Source of the DNA: Tenrec ecaudatus
Taxonomy: Eukaryota > Chordata > Mammalia > Afrosoricida > Tenrecidae
NCBI RefSeq assembly: GCF_050624435.1
Contig: NC_134534.1
Coordinates: forward strand, 68,905,501 to 68,969,500
Length of the DNA: 64,000 bases
Direction: 5' to 3'
Part shown: piece after piece, positions 55,930-64,000 of the stretch
Position numbering within the stretch: position 1 is the first letter of the stretch
How the letters are laid out: each line of letters begins with the position of its first letter
Notes under the pieces: model-generated
What the model was told of the DNA's origin: nothing
The model's database searches: none
The model's input: the letters and a program-made list of their open reading frames with translations, nothing else
Translations under genes and position numbers: made by a program

Positions 55930-56404
55930 TTTCCTTGTATTTCTAAGAGCTTTTCTTTTCATCTTTGAATGCTATGTAGTTGGGCTTGCTAATGCATGAG
56001 ATGATTATATGTTCTAGGCAGATGACACATTTTATTAATATAAAATGAGCCCTAAATCTTGTAAATTGTGGTAAACATGTACCAAAGCATTTTCCATTTC
56101 AACATACTTCATATGTACGTACAGGTTAGTGACCATAACTTGACATCCTTTGTGTCGATGACTCATCACCCTTACCTCTTGCCATTATTTCAACAGAGGC
56201 TCAGTGTTCTCTAAGCATTGAGTCCTTTTCCCCACAGCTCCAGTTACCACTAACACATTTGGTCTCTGTACACTTGCCTGGTATAGATAGCTCATAGAAG
56301 TGAGATCGTACAATATTAGTTTTTATATGACTGACTGATTTCACGCAGCATACCATTTTCAAGGTCCATCCATGTTGTAGTTTTGTAGCAGAACTTCATT
56401 TCTC
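55930..56404. other. Unassigned stretch
   Basis: No gene or repeat is recognised. Confidence 0.3.
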
Positions 56405-56765
56405 TGTATGTTGTTGTTAGGTGCCGTTAGGCAGCTTCCTATTCATAGCGACCCTGTGTATAACTGAACCCTGCACTGCCCAGCCTGCACCAGCCTCGCA
56501 ATTGTTGTTTGGGCCCATTGTGTAGTCAGTGTGTCAGTTCATTTTGTCATGGGTCTTCTTTTTCTTTGATCTTTGACTTTACCAAGCATGTCCTTTTTTA
56601 GGGCCTGGTCCCTCCTGCTAACATGTCCAAAGTATGTGAAATGAAGTCTTGCTGTCTTTGCTTTTAAGAGTCCTTCTGGCTGTACTTCTTACGAGACAGA
56701 TTTGCTAGTTCTTCTGGCAGTCTATGGTGCTTTCCATGTTCCGTTGTATGGATATGCCATAGATT
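56405..56765 (-). repeat. RTE LINE 3' end, antisense
   Basis: GTTGTTGTTAGGTGCCGTTA, TTCATAGCGACCCTGTGTAT, GGGCCTGGTCCCTCCTGCTA, ACATGTCCAAAGTATGTGAA and TGGCAGTCTATGGTGCTTTC are the reverse of the afrotherian RTE C-terminal coding end and tail. Confidence 0.82.
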
Positions 56766-57373
56766 GAGCCTTTTGACTTAAGTTCTGCTTGGGCTAGTAA
56801 ACTTGAACTTCTTGTTTCTTTTTGTTACACTTATGCTGAAATGTCTCTGTTTCTGATGTAGATGCTTAATGGCATCCACGGGTACTTGTTCCAGTGATCC
56901 AGGGAGCTGGTCTAGAGGAAGGCACAGTGGCAAGCCATTATGAACTTCTTGTCGGCACATTCTACTGAATCCAGAATTTCCTTCTTTGTACATCTAGTCC
57001 TGCAATCTCTTGTCTGTGTGTGTGCATTGTGAGTGAATTTAACTTGTGGCTTTCGATTCTGATTTCACATTAGACTTATTTGGGGGGAGCTTCAGAAAAC
57101 ACTGATTTTGAGTCCCACCCCCAGATTTAGGTTTAATTGATTTGGGGTGAGTCTTGGGCAGATAATTATTCTATGCAGATGGGGTTGTGAATCATGACGT
57201 TAAAACACATTTATGCTTTAATGGTGTGATACAATTAAAATAATGCTATGGGAGAATATTTATTAGCATAGGAGGATGTTCAAGATATTTGGACTTGTGA
57301 AAAATAACGGGCCACAGCACTTATATGAAAGGTTGCTTTGGTCAAAATCACTTCTCCAAATTACTAACAGGTA
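56766..57373. other. Unassigned stretch
   Basis: No gene or repeat is recognised. Confidence 0.3.
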
Positions 57374-57562
57374 TATTATAAAATCTTTTCTTTTTTTTTT
57401 TTTTTTTGCTGCAAAAGGAAGCTTTATTGTTTCCATGTGGTCCCCAGCTGGGGGGGTAGGGGTTCCAGGGCGGTGGCGCTGTGGACGGGTTCAGGCAGAG
57501 GGGCTAAGGGCCACAGTGGGGAGGCAGAGGGCCCTTGGCAGGTGGCTCGGCCTCGCAGGTTC

Positions 57563-58090
57563 CTAGTCTTCTTTGAGAGAGAGCCTCTCGAAGAGATCCT
57601 CGCCCAGGCCGGCCTGGGGGCTGGCCACCCTGCGGAGGTTGGTCAGGTGGTCGCCCATCTTCTTGAGGAGTTTCACCTCCTTGTCCAGGAAGTGGTTCTC
57701 CAGAAAGTCACAGAGATGAGGGTCGGTGTGAGTGGACCCCACGGCGTGCAGGTCCAGAAGAGCCTGGTTGAGTTTTTTCTCCAGGGCTAGGGCAGCTTTC
57801 ATGGCGTCCAGGGTTCGACCCCGCTCATCTTGAGACGGCTTCTTCACATTCTGGAAGAGGGCGCGGCCGCCGCGCTGGTTCTGCAGCTTCAAGAGACGCT
57901 GGGCCCCCTCGCACTTCTCCTTCGCCAGCTCGCGGAAGAAGTGCCCCGCGCCTTCCAAGGCCACATCGTCGCGGTCGAAAAAGCAGCCCAGAGAGAGGCA
58001 GGTGTCAGAGGCCTTCAGGTGCAGGTTGACCAGATGGTTGACGCTGGCCTCGGCGTCGGCGGAATAATTCTGACGGATCTGAGAGCTCAT
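57563..58090 (-). CDS. FTL: Ferritin light chain-like retrocopy, intact 175-codon frame
   Basis: Ferritin light chain forms, with the heavy chain, the 24-subunit cytosolic iron-storage shell and promotes mineral nucleation. This copy keeps the full 175-residue length and start ([10 protein letters not shown]), and blocks such as [55 protein letters not shown] and [10 protein letters not shown], ending [10 protein letters not shown]. It has no intron, stop or frameshift. From memory of the human protein it differs at roughly one residue in five. Changes include loss of tyrosines conserved in human FTL (ASYTYLSLG is ASDTCLSLG here; GEYLFERL is GEDLFERL), which suggests relaxed constraint. It could be an expressed retrogene or a decaying pseudogene that still lacks a break. 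Confidence 0.85.
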   Translation of the reverse strand: MSSQIRQNYSADAEASVNHLVNLHLKASDTCLSLGCFFDRDDVALEGAGHFFRELAKEKCEGAQRLLKLQNQRGGRALFQNVKKPSQDERGRTLDAMKAALALEKKLNQALLDLHAVGSTHTDPHLCDFLENHFLDKEVKLLKKMGDHLTNLRRVASPQAGLGEDLFERLSLKED

Positions 58091-58232
58091 GATGCGCCGG
58101 TTTGGAGGTCACCACACGCCAAATAAAAGTGTCCGCTGGTCCCAAGAGGAGGGGCTGGCCGAGAAGATGGTCCCCAAGTTACTTCCGGAAAGAAACCTGT
58201 TGCGGGCGGAGGATTGGCTGCAGGGAGTCCCC

Positions 58233-58274
58233 GGATCTGTTCCGTTCAAACACTGTTGAAGCAAGACACAGATC
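58233..58274 (-). promoter_or_regulatory. Iron-responsive element in the FTL retrocopy 5'UTR
   Basis: On the - strand the sequence CTTCAACAGTGTTTGAACG gives the hexaloop CAGTGT (58255 down to 58250), a 5-bp upper stem TTCAA/TTGAA and the bulged C at 58261. A lower stem (GGATCTGT and AACAGATCC) follows. In human FTL the same element binds IRP1/IRP2 to block translation when iron is low. One base of the upper stem differs from the human sequence as I remember it (TTGGA to TTGAA), turning a U-G pair into U-A, so the fold is kept. Confidence 0.9.
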
Positions 58275-58311
58275 CACGGGACCACGGGGCGAGCTTCTAT
58301 TATAAAATCTT

Positions 58312-58924
58312 AACAGTGGTCATTCTGGTTGTCCTTTAAATTAAAAAAATTTTTTTAAAGGTTTTTAAAAGAGTTCAGTTCTTGATTTTCCTCAGTAATT
58401 ACTTCAAGTCCTCTTGGGATTCAGCAAGTAAGGTTGTTTAATCTGCAGGTTGTGAGTGTTCCTTTAATCCCTTTGATGCGAACTTCTTCATCTAGCCCAG
58501 TCTCTCTGATTATTGGCTCAACATATAGCTAGCTAAGTATGGTGTTAAGATTGCTGAGCAGTTAAAAGTGCAAATGATCACATCTGGATATAAGTTTATT
58601 TCATGTTCAAGATTTTGAAAGCTTACCAATCCTGCAGCATTATGAAAGTCCATGGATCAGAGAGTCAGGCTCCTTCCACCTTGTGGTTTGACCACAGGTT
58701 GCTTTCCTTCCCCGAGTCACCTCGAAGTAGATAGGATTATTGCTTTGGCTCCAGCCTGTGTGTTTGCATACCTGCCACCAGGTAGAAGGAAGTAGAGAAG
58801 AAAACTGAGCATGACATTTCTATTTTTATCTTCATTACAAGGTCACATCTAACTGCAAGGGAGCCTGGGAAATACAGTCTTGATTCTGAGTATTTCCTGA
58901 TCCAGCTGAAAACTATTCCTATGG
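58312..58924. other. Unassigned stretch
   Basis: No gene or repeat is recognised. Confidence 0.3.
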
Positions 58925-59455
58925 AAGAAATGGAGACTGGATAGTAGAGAGTCTTTGGTCACTTTGAGAACCAAGGTGTACCTGACACAAGCCAGGGCAT
59001 TTCCCATCGCCTGATGTGCATGTCCAAGTTGGATAGTGCATAAGGAAGACTGGAGAAGAATTGATGCCTTTGAATGATGGTGTTGGTGAAGAATATTCAA
59101 AGTACTACGGACTTCCGAAAGAACAAACAAATATGTCTTGGAAGAAATACAGCATGAATATTTCTTACAAGTGAAGATGGGGAATCTTCATCTCACCTAC
59201 TTTGGACAGGTTGTCAGGAGACATTAGGACCTGGAAAAAGAAATCATGCGTAGTAACATAAAGGGTCAGTGGCAAAGAGGACCCCCAGTCAAGGAGATGG
59301 ATCGTCATAGTGTCTGCAACAATGGGCTCCGACATAACAATTGTGAGGAGGGTCCAGGAGTGGATGGCATTGCATTTTGTGGTATCCAGGGTACCTGCAT
59401 CAGAGCTGAGTCGATGCCACCTAACAAAAACAACCCTTGCAACGACAACCACAAA
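58925..59455 (+). pseudogene. RTE LINE C-terminal end and tail
   Basis: TCACTTTGAGAACCAAGGTG, GGAGAAGAATTGATGCCTTT (the HRRIDAFE region), AGTACTACGGACTTCCGAAA, ACTTTGGACAGGTTGTCAGG, GGAGATGGATCG and a GCATCAGAGCTGAGTCGATG...CAACGACAACC tail follow the RTE order. Many frame breaks are present. Confidence 0.82.
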
Positions 59456-59757
59456 AAATACCCACTCATTTGTTTATTTATTCAGCTTCCTGCCACGTGC
59501 TAGCAGCTTAATAAACATTGGGAATGTAAATTGGATAAAGCACAGCAATGATCCTTGGAGTAGTTCAAAGCCTATGATGTTCTCATATCTTTTATGGCTT
59601 TTCCAGTCATTATCATCTTTGCAATTCAATGTTTTCAACTTTTTAAGAATTTTAATTTTTCTGTTTCTCTTTTAATTGGCTTACATAGAGCCACATGTTT
59701 TTGACCACTGTTAATTGTTCACGCAGGTGACACTCTCCACGTTTATTTTTTAATGTT
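59456..59757. other. Unassigned AT-rich stretch
   Basis: No gene or firm repeat call. Confidence 0.3.
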
Positions 59758-59770
59758 AAGAGCTTTAAGG

Positions 59771-60261
59771 GATTCAACCGGCCGTTTCGGGCCACGGGCT
59801 TTCTCTCCTCGAACCATGGCCCAGTTTATCCGTAACTTGGTGGAGAAGGCCCCGGGGCTGGTGAACGCTGCTGTGACTTACTCAAAGCCTCGACTGGCCA
59901 CATCTTGGCACTATGCCCGGGTGGAGCTCGTTCCTCCGACCCCTGCGGAGGTCCCTGCAGTGATTCAGAGCCTGAAGAAAGTAGTCGAGAGTGCTAGGAC
60001 TGGGCGCTTCAAGCAGCTCACAGTTAAGGAAGCTCTGCTGAATGGTTTGGTGGCCACTGAAGTGTGGATGTGGTTTTATATTGGCGAGATCATAGGCAAA
60101 CGAGGCATCATTGGCTATGATGTTTGAAGACCAGTCTTTAACATCTGATTATATTTAGTTTGCTCTTTGAGTTTTGTTGGACCATGTGTGATCAGTCTAC
60201 TCTAATAAAATAGATCATCTAAAAGTCACTGTGTGAGAATCTTAAAAAAAAAATTAAAAAA
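59771..60261 (+). other. ATP5MG retrocopy insertion
   Basis: A 13-bp duplication AAGAGCTTTAAGG lies at 59758-59770 and 60262-60274. The insert includes a short 5'UTR, the CDS, a 3'UTR with AATAAA at 60204-60209, and an A-rich tail at about 60243-60261. This is a complete LINE-mediated retrocopy. Confidence 0.95.
59816..60127 (+). CDS. ATP5MG: ATP synthase subunit g-like retrocopy, intact 103-codon frame
   Basis: Subunit g is a small inner-membrane protein of the mitochondrial FoF1 ATP synthase, needed for dimer formation and crista shape. The frame starts at ATG 59816 in a good context (AACCATGG); an upstream in-frame ATG at 59753 lies outside the retrocopy and is not used. It is full length and ends GEIIGKRGIIGYDV like the human protein. 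Conserved blocks are VNAAVTYSKPRLAT, VELVPPTPAE, FKQLTVKEA and NGLVATEV. The C-terminal membrane helix carries the GxxxG-like context, with Trp replacing Leu before MWFY. From memory about 16 residues differ from human, several in otherwise conserved places (F30S, Y32H, L84W). There is no intron, stop or frameshift. Expression is unknown. Confidence 0.88.
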   Translation: MAQFIRNLVEKAPGLVNAAVTYSKPRLATSWHYARVELVPPTPAEVPAVIQSLKKVVESARTGRFKQLTVKEALLNGLVATEVWMWFYIGEIIGKRGIIGYDV

Positions 60262-60274
60262 AAGAGCTTTAAGG

Positions 60275-61433
60275 AGTGGGGTCCGAGGAAGGTACAAGGA
60301 ATTCTTCGTCTTTCCACTATCATCATTAGAATGTTTGAATTAATTGGCAGCTCTCTCTCATTCTGGAAGTAACACTGGCATTTCTATGGAAAACCTGTAG
60401 TGAGAAGCAAAACAAGAGCCACTAAATAAGAATAAATGGTATCTTCTATTTTGAACGATGTACAGCTATGCATTAGATCAATATTCATTAAGTGAATAAA
60501 ATCCTTCATGCTTGGTGATTACCAGACACATTTATAAATGGGTTAATCTGGATGAGCTGAGTGATTTTCTAGGAATACTTTGTCAAAAGCCCTCAGGCAT
60601 AAATGTAGGGTGAGTGGTTTGGAATTTTTATCTTTTTCAAGGTTGACGCATATAATTATACATTCTGATAACAATTAAGGGAGGTTCAAGGGGGGAGCAT
60701 TTAAGGTGAGTCAGACCTTTTGTCTAACATGGTTTATTCATAGAATCTTGTTACGTAGATTAAAGTAAGATTTTTTTTCTCCTTAAAATCTCTTAAACCA
60801 GTGATTGCGGATATCATTTAACTTTTTTCTTAGATTTACTTTGATTAGTGCATATCATGCAACACACATTCAGGCGATTTGTATTTGCTAAATCATTCTA
60901 TGCCTGCTGCTGGAGTTTCCCCAGCAATGCAGATTTTTTTCCAGTATTTTTTCCCCTGTTTTATTTTCCCTCTTGCTTTTGGTGTTGTCTTCTGAATGGT
61001 TTCGGCCATAAATGAGGTCAGCTCTCAGATGAGAGGTGTGGGAGCCAGGAAGACCAACCATCATCAAGTCCTAGAAACCTATGCCCAGCCGGTGCCACTT
61101 CCACACGGGATCAATTCAGTCCCAGAAGGATCATGTGTTCTTGCACATGGCTAATGACTTTTGGAAGGCAAGCATGTCAGGACATTAGCAAAACAAACAC
61201 ATAACTTAAAAGATGATTAGTCCAGACATATAAGGTCGGTCATAGTGGCGATAGGAACATTAGCTATGATGTGAAAACGGTCAGTTGTCTATTAAATACA
61301 GCTCTTTATAAAGACTTTTTAAGAGAAATGGGTATTAGGGCAATATGAAATCATATCAAATGTTTCCATCCTCCTTTGAGTCAACAGGAAGCGATTTAGT
61401 GAACTAAACTAGTTCTGTGTAATATGAGGGTAA
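60275..61433. other. Unassigned stretch
   Basis: No gene or named repeat is recognised in 1.2 kb. Confidence 0.3.
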
Positions 61434-62000
61434 GTCAAAAGCATTGCAATATGGTTCCAGTTCATGCACGATGAATAAGTTCATCCCAAACAAACCACGT
61501 TGAAGCACTGTGATCATTGGATGGCTGCAGACACGTTCCCTCGGCAGTACCCTTGTCGTAGACTCACCAGGGTGCTTCCAATAAGAGGTCCGCTCAAAAC
61601 AGTGGCTTCTGCGGGGAATCTGCGAGGCCAGTGAAATCCGAGACAGCGAAGTCAGCTCAGAAGCTGCTGGTGTCTGTGGTTCTGTGTTCCGAATGGGTCA
61701 TCTTGAGAGATTTCCCTCAAAGACAGAGGACAGTGACAGAAGATCTTGATACAGAAGCACGTTTCTTTGTTTTTTAAAAATGAAAACTCCATTGGGCAGG
61801 AAAATACCAGGAGAATCGTACCAAGGAATTTTTTCTCGCCCCCATCACGACAATGACTGCTCGTGCTTTCAGGCTAGCAGGGCTGTCCTAGGAGAATTCC
61901 TCTGGGAAACTGTACCCCACACACCCCACAGCTCTGATCCTTTCCGTTTACATTTCTTTTTGTTCCTCAAAGTCAAAAGATGTTTAAAATGAAAATAATT
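61434..62000 (+). pseudogene. Second mariner element with transposase remnant
   Basis: The left end ATGAGGGTAAGTCAAAAGC looks like a mariner inverted terminus. Translated fragments KLLVSVVLCSEWVILRDFPQ (KLLVSVFWDSEGVILVDFLP in the family) and TVTEDLDT are followed by KTPLGRKIPG, PHHDNDCSCFQASRAVLGEF and FFLFLKVKRCLK. These correspond to the catalytic HHDNAP.H and FFLFPKLKRCLKG motifs. It is decayed. The motif set differs from the mariner at 6060-8600, so two mariner lineages are present. Confidence 0.78.
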
Positions 62001-62074
62001 TGAGTCCCTCAAGGAAGCCCAAACTGCCGTTTCGATGTGGTGGCAATTGAAGAGCACAGAAGCCCTTGGGAGGA

Positions 62075-62258
62075 GATTACCGACTGCCATTGAATAGATG
62101 CTGACTTCCAGTAGCCTTGACTTTGGTATCTATAGCTGGGACACTCGAGGGGAGCAGCCAACCTTATCTTTCTCCCTCAGAGCAGCTGGTGGGTTTGAAC
62201 TGCCCACCCTGCAGCAGTTAGCAGCCCAGTATTTACCCAATGTGCCAGCAGACACGCC
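62075..62258 (-). repeat. AfroSINE
   Basis: CGACTGCCATTGAATAGATG, GACTTCCAGTAGCC, GGTGGGTTTGAACTGCCCAC and GCAGTTAGCAGCCCAGTATT. Antisense full copy. Confidence 0.85.
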
Positions 62259-62404
62259 TAAGAATTGTATAGACCTACGTGGAGGGTATGTTAAGAAAGA
62301 ATAGCTTCACATGTTGATAGTTTTGTTTCATAAAGGTTTCTATGATTTTGTAATAATGCCTTTTGACTCACCGTCATTTCCCAGTCTTAGCCTTAATCCA
62401 TTGT

Positions 62405-62720
62405 ATTATTAGCTGCTGTTGAGTCGCCTCCGACTTGGACCTTGGGTGCAACAGGATGATTGCGGTCTAGTCTGGCACCATCTTCCTGATTGCCATTAAG
62501 TTCAAGTCCGTCATTGCAGCTATTGTGCCAGTCCATCTCGCAGAGGGCCTCTTATGCCCTCATTGACCTTCTGCTTCACCGAACACGGTGCTCTCCTTTG
62601 CAGAGTCCCTCTCTTAATGATGTGTCTAAAGCAAGCACGTTGGCCAGTGTTCTGTTATGATTCACAAGGTGATCGTGGGCTAATATTTGGAACTCAGTTG
62701 CCAGACCTTTTTTCCTAGTC
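62405..62720 (-). repeat. RTE LINE 3' end, antisense
   Basis: TAGCTGCTGTTGAGTCGCCT, GTGCCAGTCCATCTCGCAGA and GGGCCTCTTATGCCC match a second, diverged RTE subfamily tail. Confidence 0.65.
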
Positions 62721-62814
62721 TAGTTTAACCTGCATGCACCTTTCAAACATGCTCATCACGGGTCACCCTGCTGCTGGCATAGCTTCCAGCCTCCTAGTAA
62801 CAGTACAACAAACG

Positions 62815-63095
62815 GGGAGATTTCACTCAATACTGACTCACAATGACTCCCTGTGGGTTTCCAAGACTGGAACTGTTTATGGGAGTAGAAAGCCCATTCT
62901 TTTTCTCTCAGAGCTGCTGGTGGTTTCAAATCGCCAGCCATGTGGATCTCAGCCCAAAGTGCAACCCCTTGTTGAATCAATTTCAACTCTGAACTGCCCT
63001 ATTATGTTTGCAGGGCTATCAATGTTTCCTGAAGCAGAGTGCCCCATCTGCGTCTCTTGCAGTTTCGGGTGGGCTGGAGAGCTTCTCTGTTATCT
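62815..63095 (-). repeat. Two antisense AfroSINE pieces
   Basis: First: CACTCAATACTGACTCACAA, TGACTCCCTGTGGGTTTCCA, GCTGCTGGTGGTTTCAAATC, to about 62975. Second: TTCAACTCTGAACTGCCCTA...GCCCCATCTGCGTCTC, partial. Confidence 0.7.
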
Positions 63096-63401
63096 GAGGA
63101 AGAGAAGGTAGCTTTCTTGAAAAGCACTGAGCAAGGAACCAGTAGGAGGCTTCCTCAGAGCCGATTGCCTGATAATCTGAGAGTTTTCGATTCATACGAA
63201 AATGACAAGCATGCTACACTTATTCATAAAACGGGGTAAGGCTGGGGATTGGTTGGATTCCTGTACGCTTTGATGGAAAGGGACACAGCATTTATAATTC
63301 ACTGTACAGGAAGGAGGTAGTGTTTGGGAGTTCTGAACTCTGTGAATGTACCACCAACCTTTTGGTTAATAGTTTAACACTGTGCTTCCAAGAATCCTCT
63401 C

Positions 63402-64000
63402 TTTTTAATAAAAAATCACTATATTAGGGGCTCATACAACTCTTATCATAATCCATACAAACATCAATTGTGTAAAGCACATTTGTACATTCATTGCCTT
63501 CATCATTCTCATAACTTTTGTTCTCCATGTAGGCCCCTGGCATCAGCTCATTTTCCCCCTCCCTCCCCACACCCCCCTCCCTCATGAACTCTTGAAAATG
63601 TATAAATTATTATTTTGTCATATATTACACTGTCCGATGTCTCCTTTCACCCCAGGGAGGAGGTTATATCTAGATCCTTGTAATCGGTTCCCCCTTTCCA
63701 AGCCACCCAGCCTCCACCCTCCTGGCATCACCACTCTCACCACTAGTCCTGAAGGGATCATATATTCTGGATTCCCTGTGTTTCCAGTTCCTGTCTGTAC
63801 CAGTGTACATCCTCTGGTCTAGCCAGATTTGTAAGGTAGAATTGGGATCATGATAGTGTGTGGATGTGGAGGAAGCATTTAGGAACTATAGGAAAGTTGA
63901 CTGTTTCATCATTACTCCACTGCACCCTGACTGGCTTGTCTCCTCTCCATGACCCTTCTGTAAGGGTATGTCCAATTGCTTACATATGGGCTTTGGGTCT
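63402..64000 (-). mobile_element. Local L1, 3'UTR fragment, runs off the window
   Basis: Antisense tail from TTTTTAATAAAAAATCACTA through the standard 3'UTR order to the last base. The 5' limit lies beyond the window. Confidence 0.85.

Larger units (their letters stand above)
57388..58297 (-). other. Ferritin light chain retrocopy insertion
   Basis: The whole LINE-mediated cDNA insertion. A perfect 14-bp duplication TATTATAAAATCTT lies at 57374-57387 and 58298-58311. A poly(A) read on the - strand appears as T at 57391-57407, with AATAAA at 57423-57428. It includes about 200 bases of 5'UTR, so the cDNA is essentially full length. Confidence 0.95.

Noticed and set aside
57437-58126. + strand open frames across the FTL locus
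   Set aside because: Shadows of the ferritin frame on the opposite strand.

Overview
The window is mammalian nuclear DNA, gene-poor and packed with transposable elements. It most likely comes from a tenrec (Echinops telfairi or a close relative). Three observations support this. About twenty tRNA-derived AfroSINE copies, the afrotherian SINE type, are scattered on both strands. RTE and L1 LINE remnants of afrotherian type are present. A clean non-autonomous SPIN hAT element lies at 9818-10015, and among afrotherians SPIN is reported from the tenrec. The species call is inference from repeat content and I ran no database search.

No multi-exon host gene can be shown. The host-derived coding content is retrocopies. 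These are a decayed DNMT3A processed pseudogene (about 3640-4948, + strand), a 3'UTR-only retrocopy of an unidentified mRNA (29251-30119, +), a ferritin light chain (FTL) retrocopy with an unbroken 175-codon frame and a preserved iron-responsive element (57388-58297, -), and an ATP synthase subunit g (ATP5MG) retrocopy with an unbroken 103-codon frame (59771-60261, +). One short candidate exon is noted at 49795-49865.

Region by region: 1-6 kb holds an L1 tail, an old repeat, a solo LTR, the DNMT3A retrocopy and a second LTR. 6-9 kb is a mariner split by an L1. 9-17 kb has MIR, SPIN, AfroSINEs and L1 3' ends. 17.7-25.3 kb is a five-level nest: an AfroSINE split by an L1 whose 5' part is inverted, which is split by a roughly 2.95-kb autonomous hAT transposon, which is itself split by two more L1s. 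25-29 kb is mostly unannotated. 29-36 kb has the 3'UTR retrocopy, MIR, RTE, old L1 and an MLT1-type MaLR LTR. 37-42 kb has L1 insertions with clear target-site duplications. 42-48 kb has an L1 with 5'UTR, ORF1 and ORF2 ends but a large ORF2 deletion, plus a short hAT derivative (44611-44821) whose ends match the autonomous hAT. 48-57 kb is sparse. 57-60 kb has the FTL and ATP5MG retrocopies. 60-64 kb has a second mariner, RTE, AfroSINEs and an L1 tail running off the end.

The dominant repeat is one L1 family, here called the local L1. Its 3'UTR can be followed directly from an ORF2 stop codon at 44312 and, by aligning copies, is about 2.6 kb long. It carries an internal tandem duplication of about 245 bp in several copies. 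Its 3' ends are often duplicated in series, and the same site in the tail has expanded into (CATC)n in two separate copies. The nesting order shows that the hAT family jumped after local L1 copies were in place and before others landed, so its activity was relatively recent.
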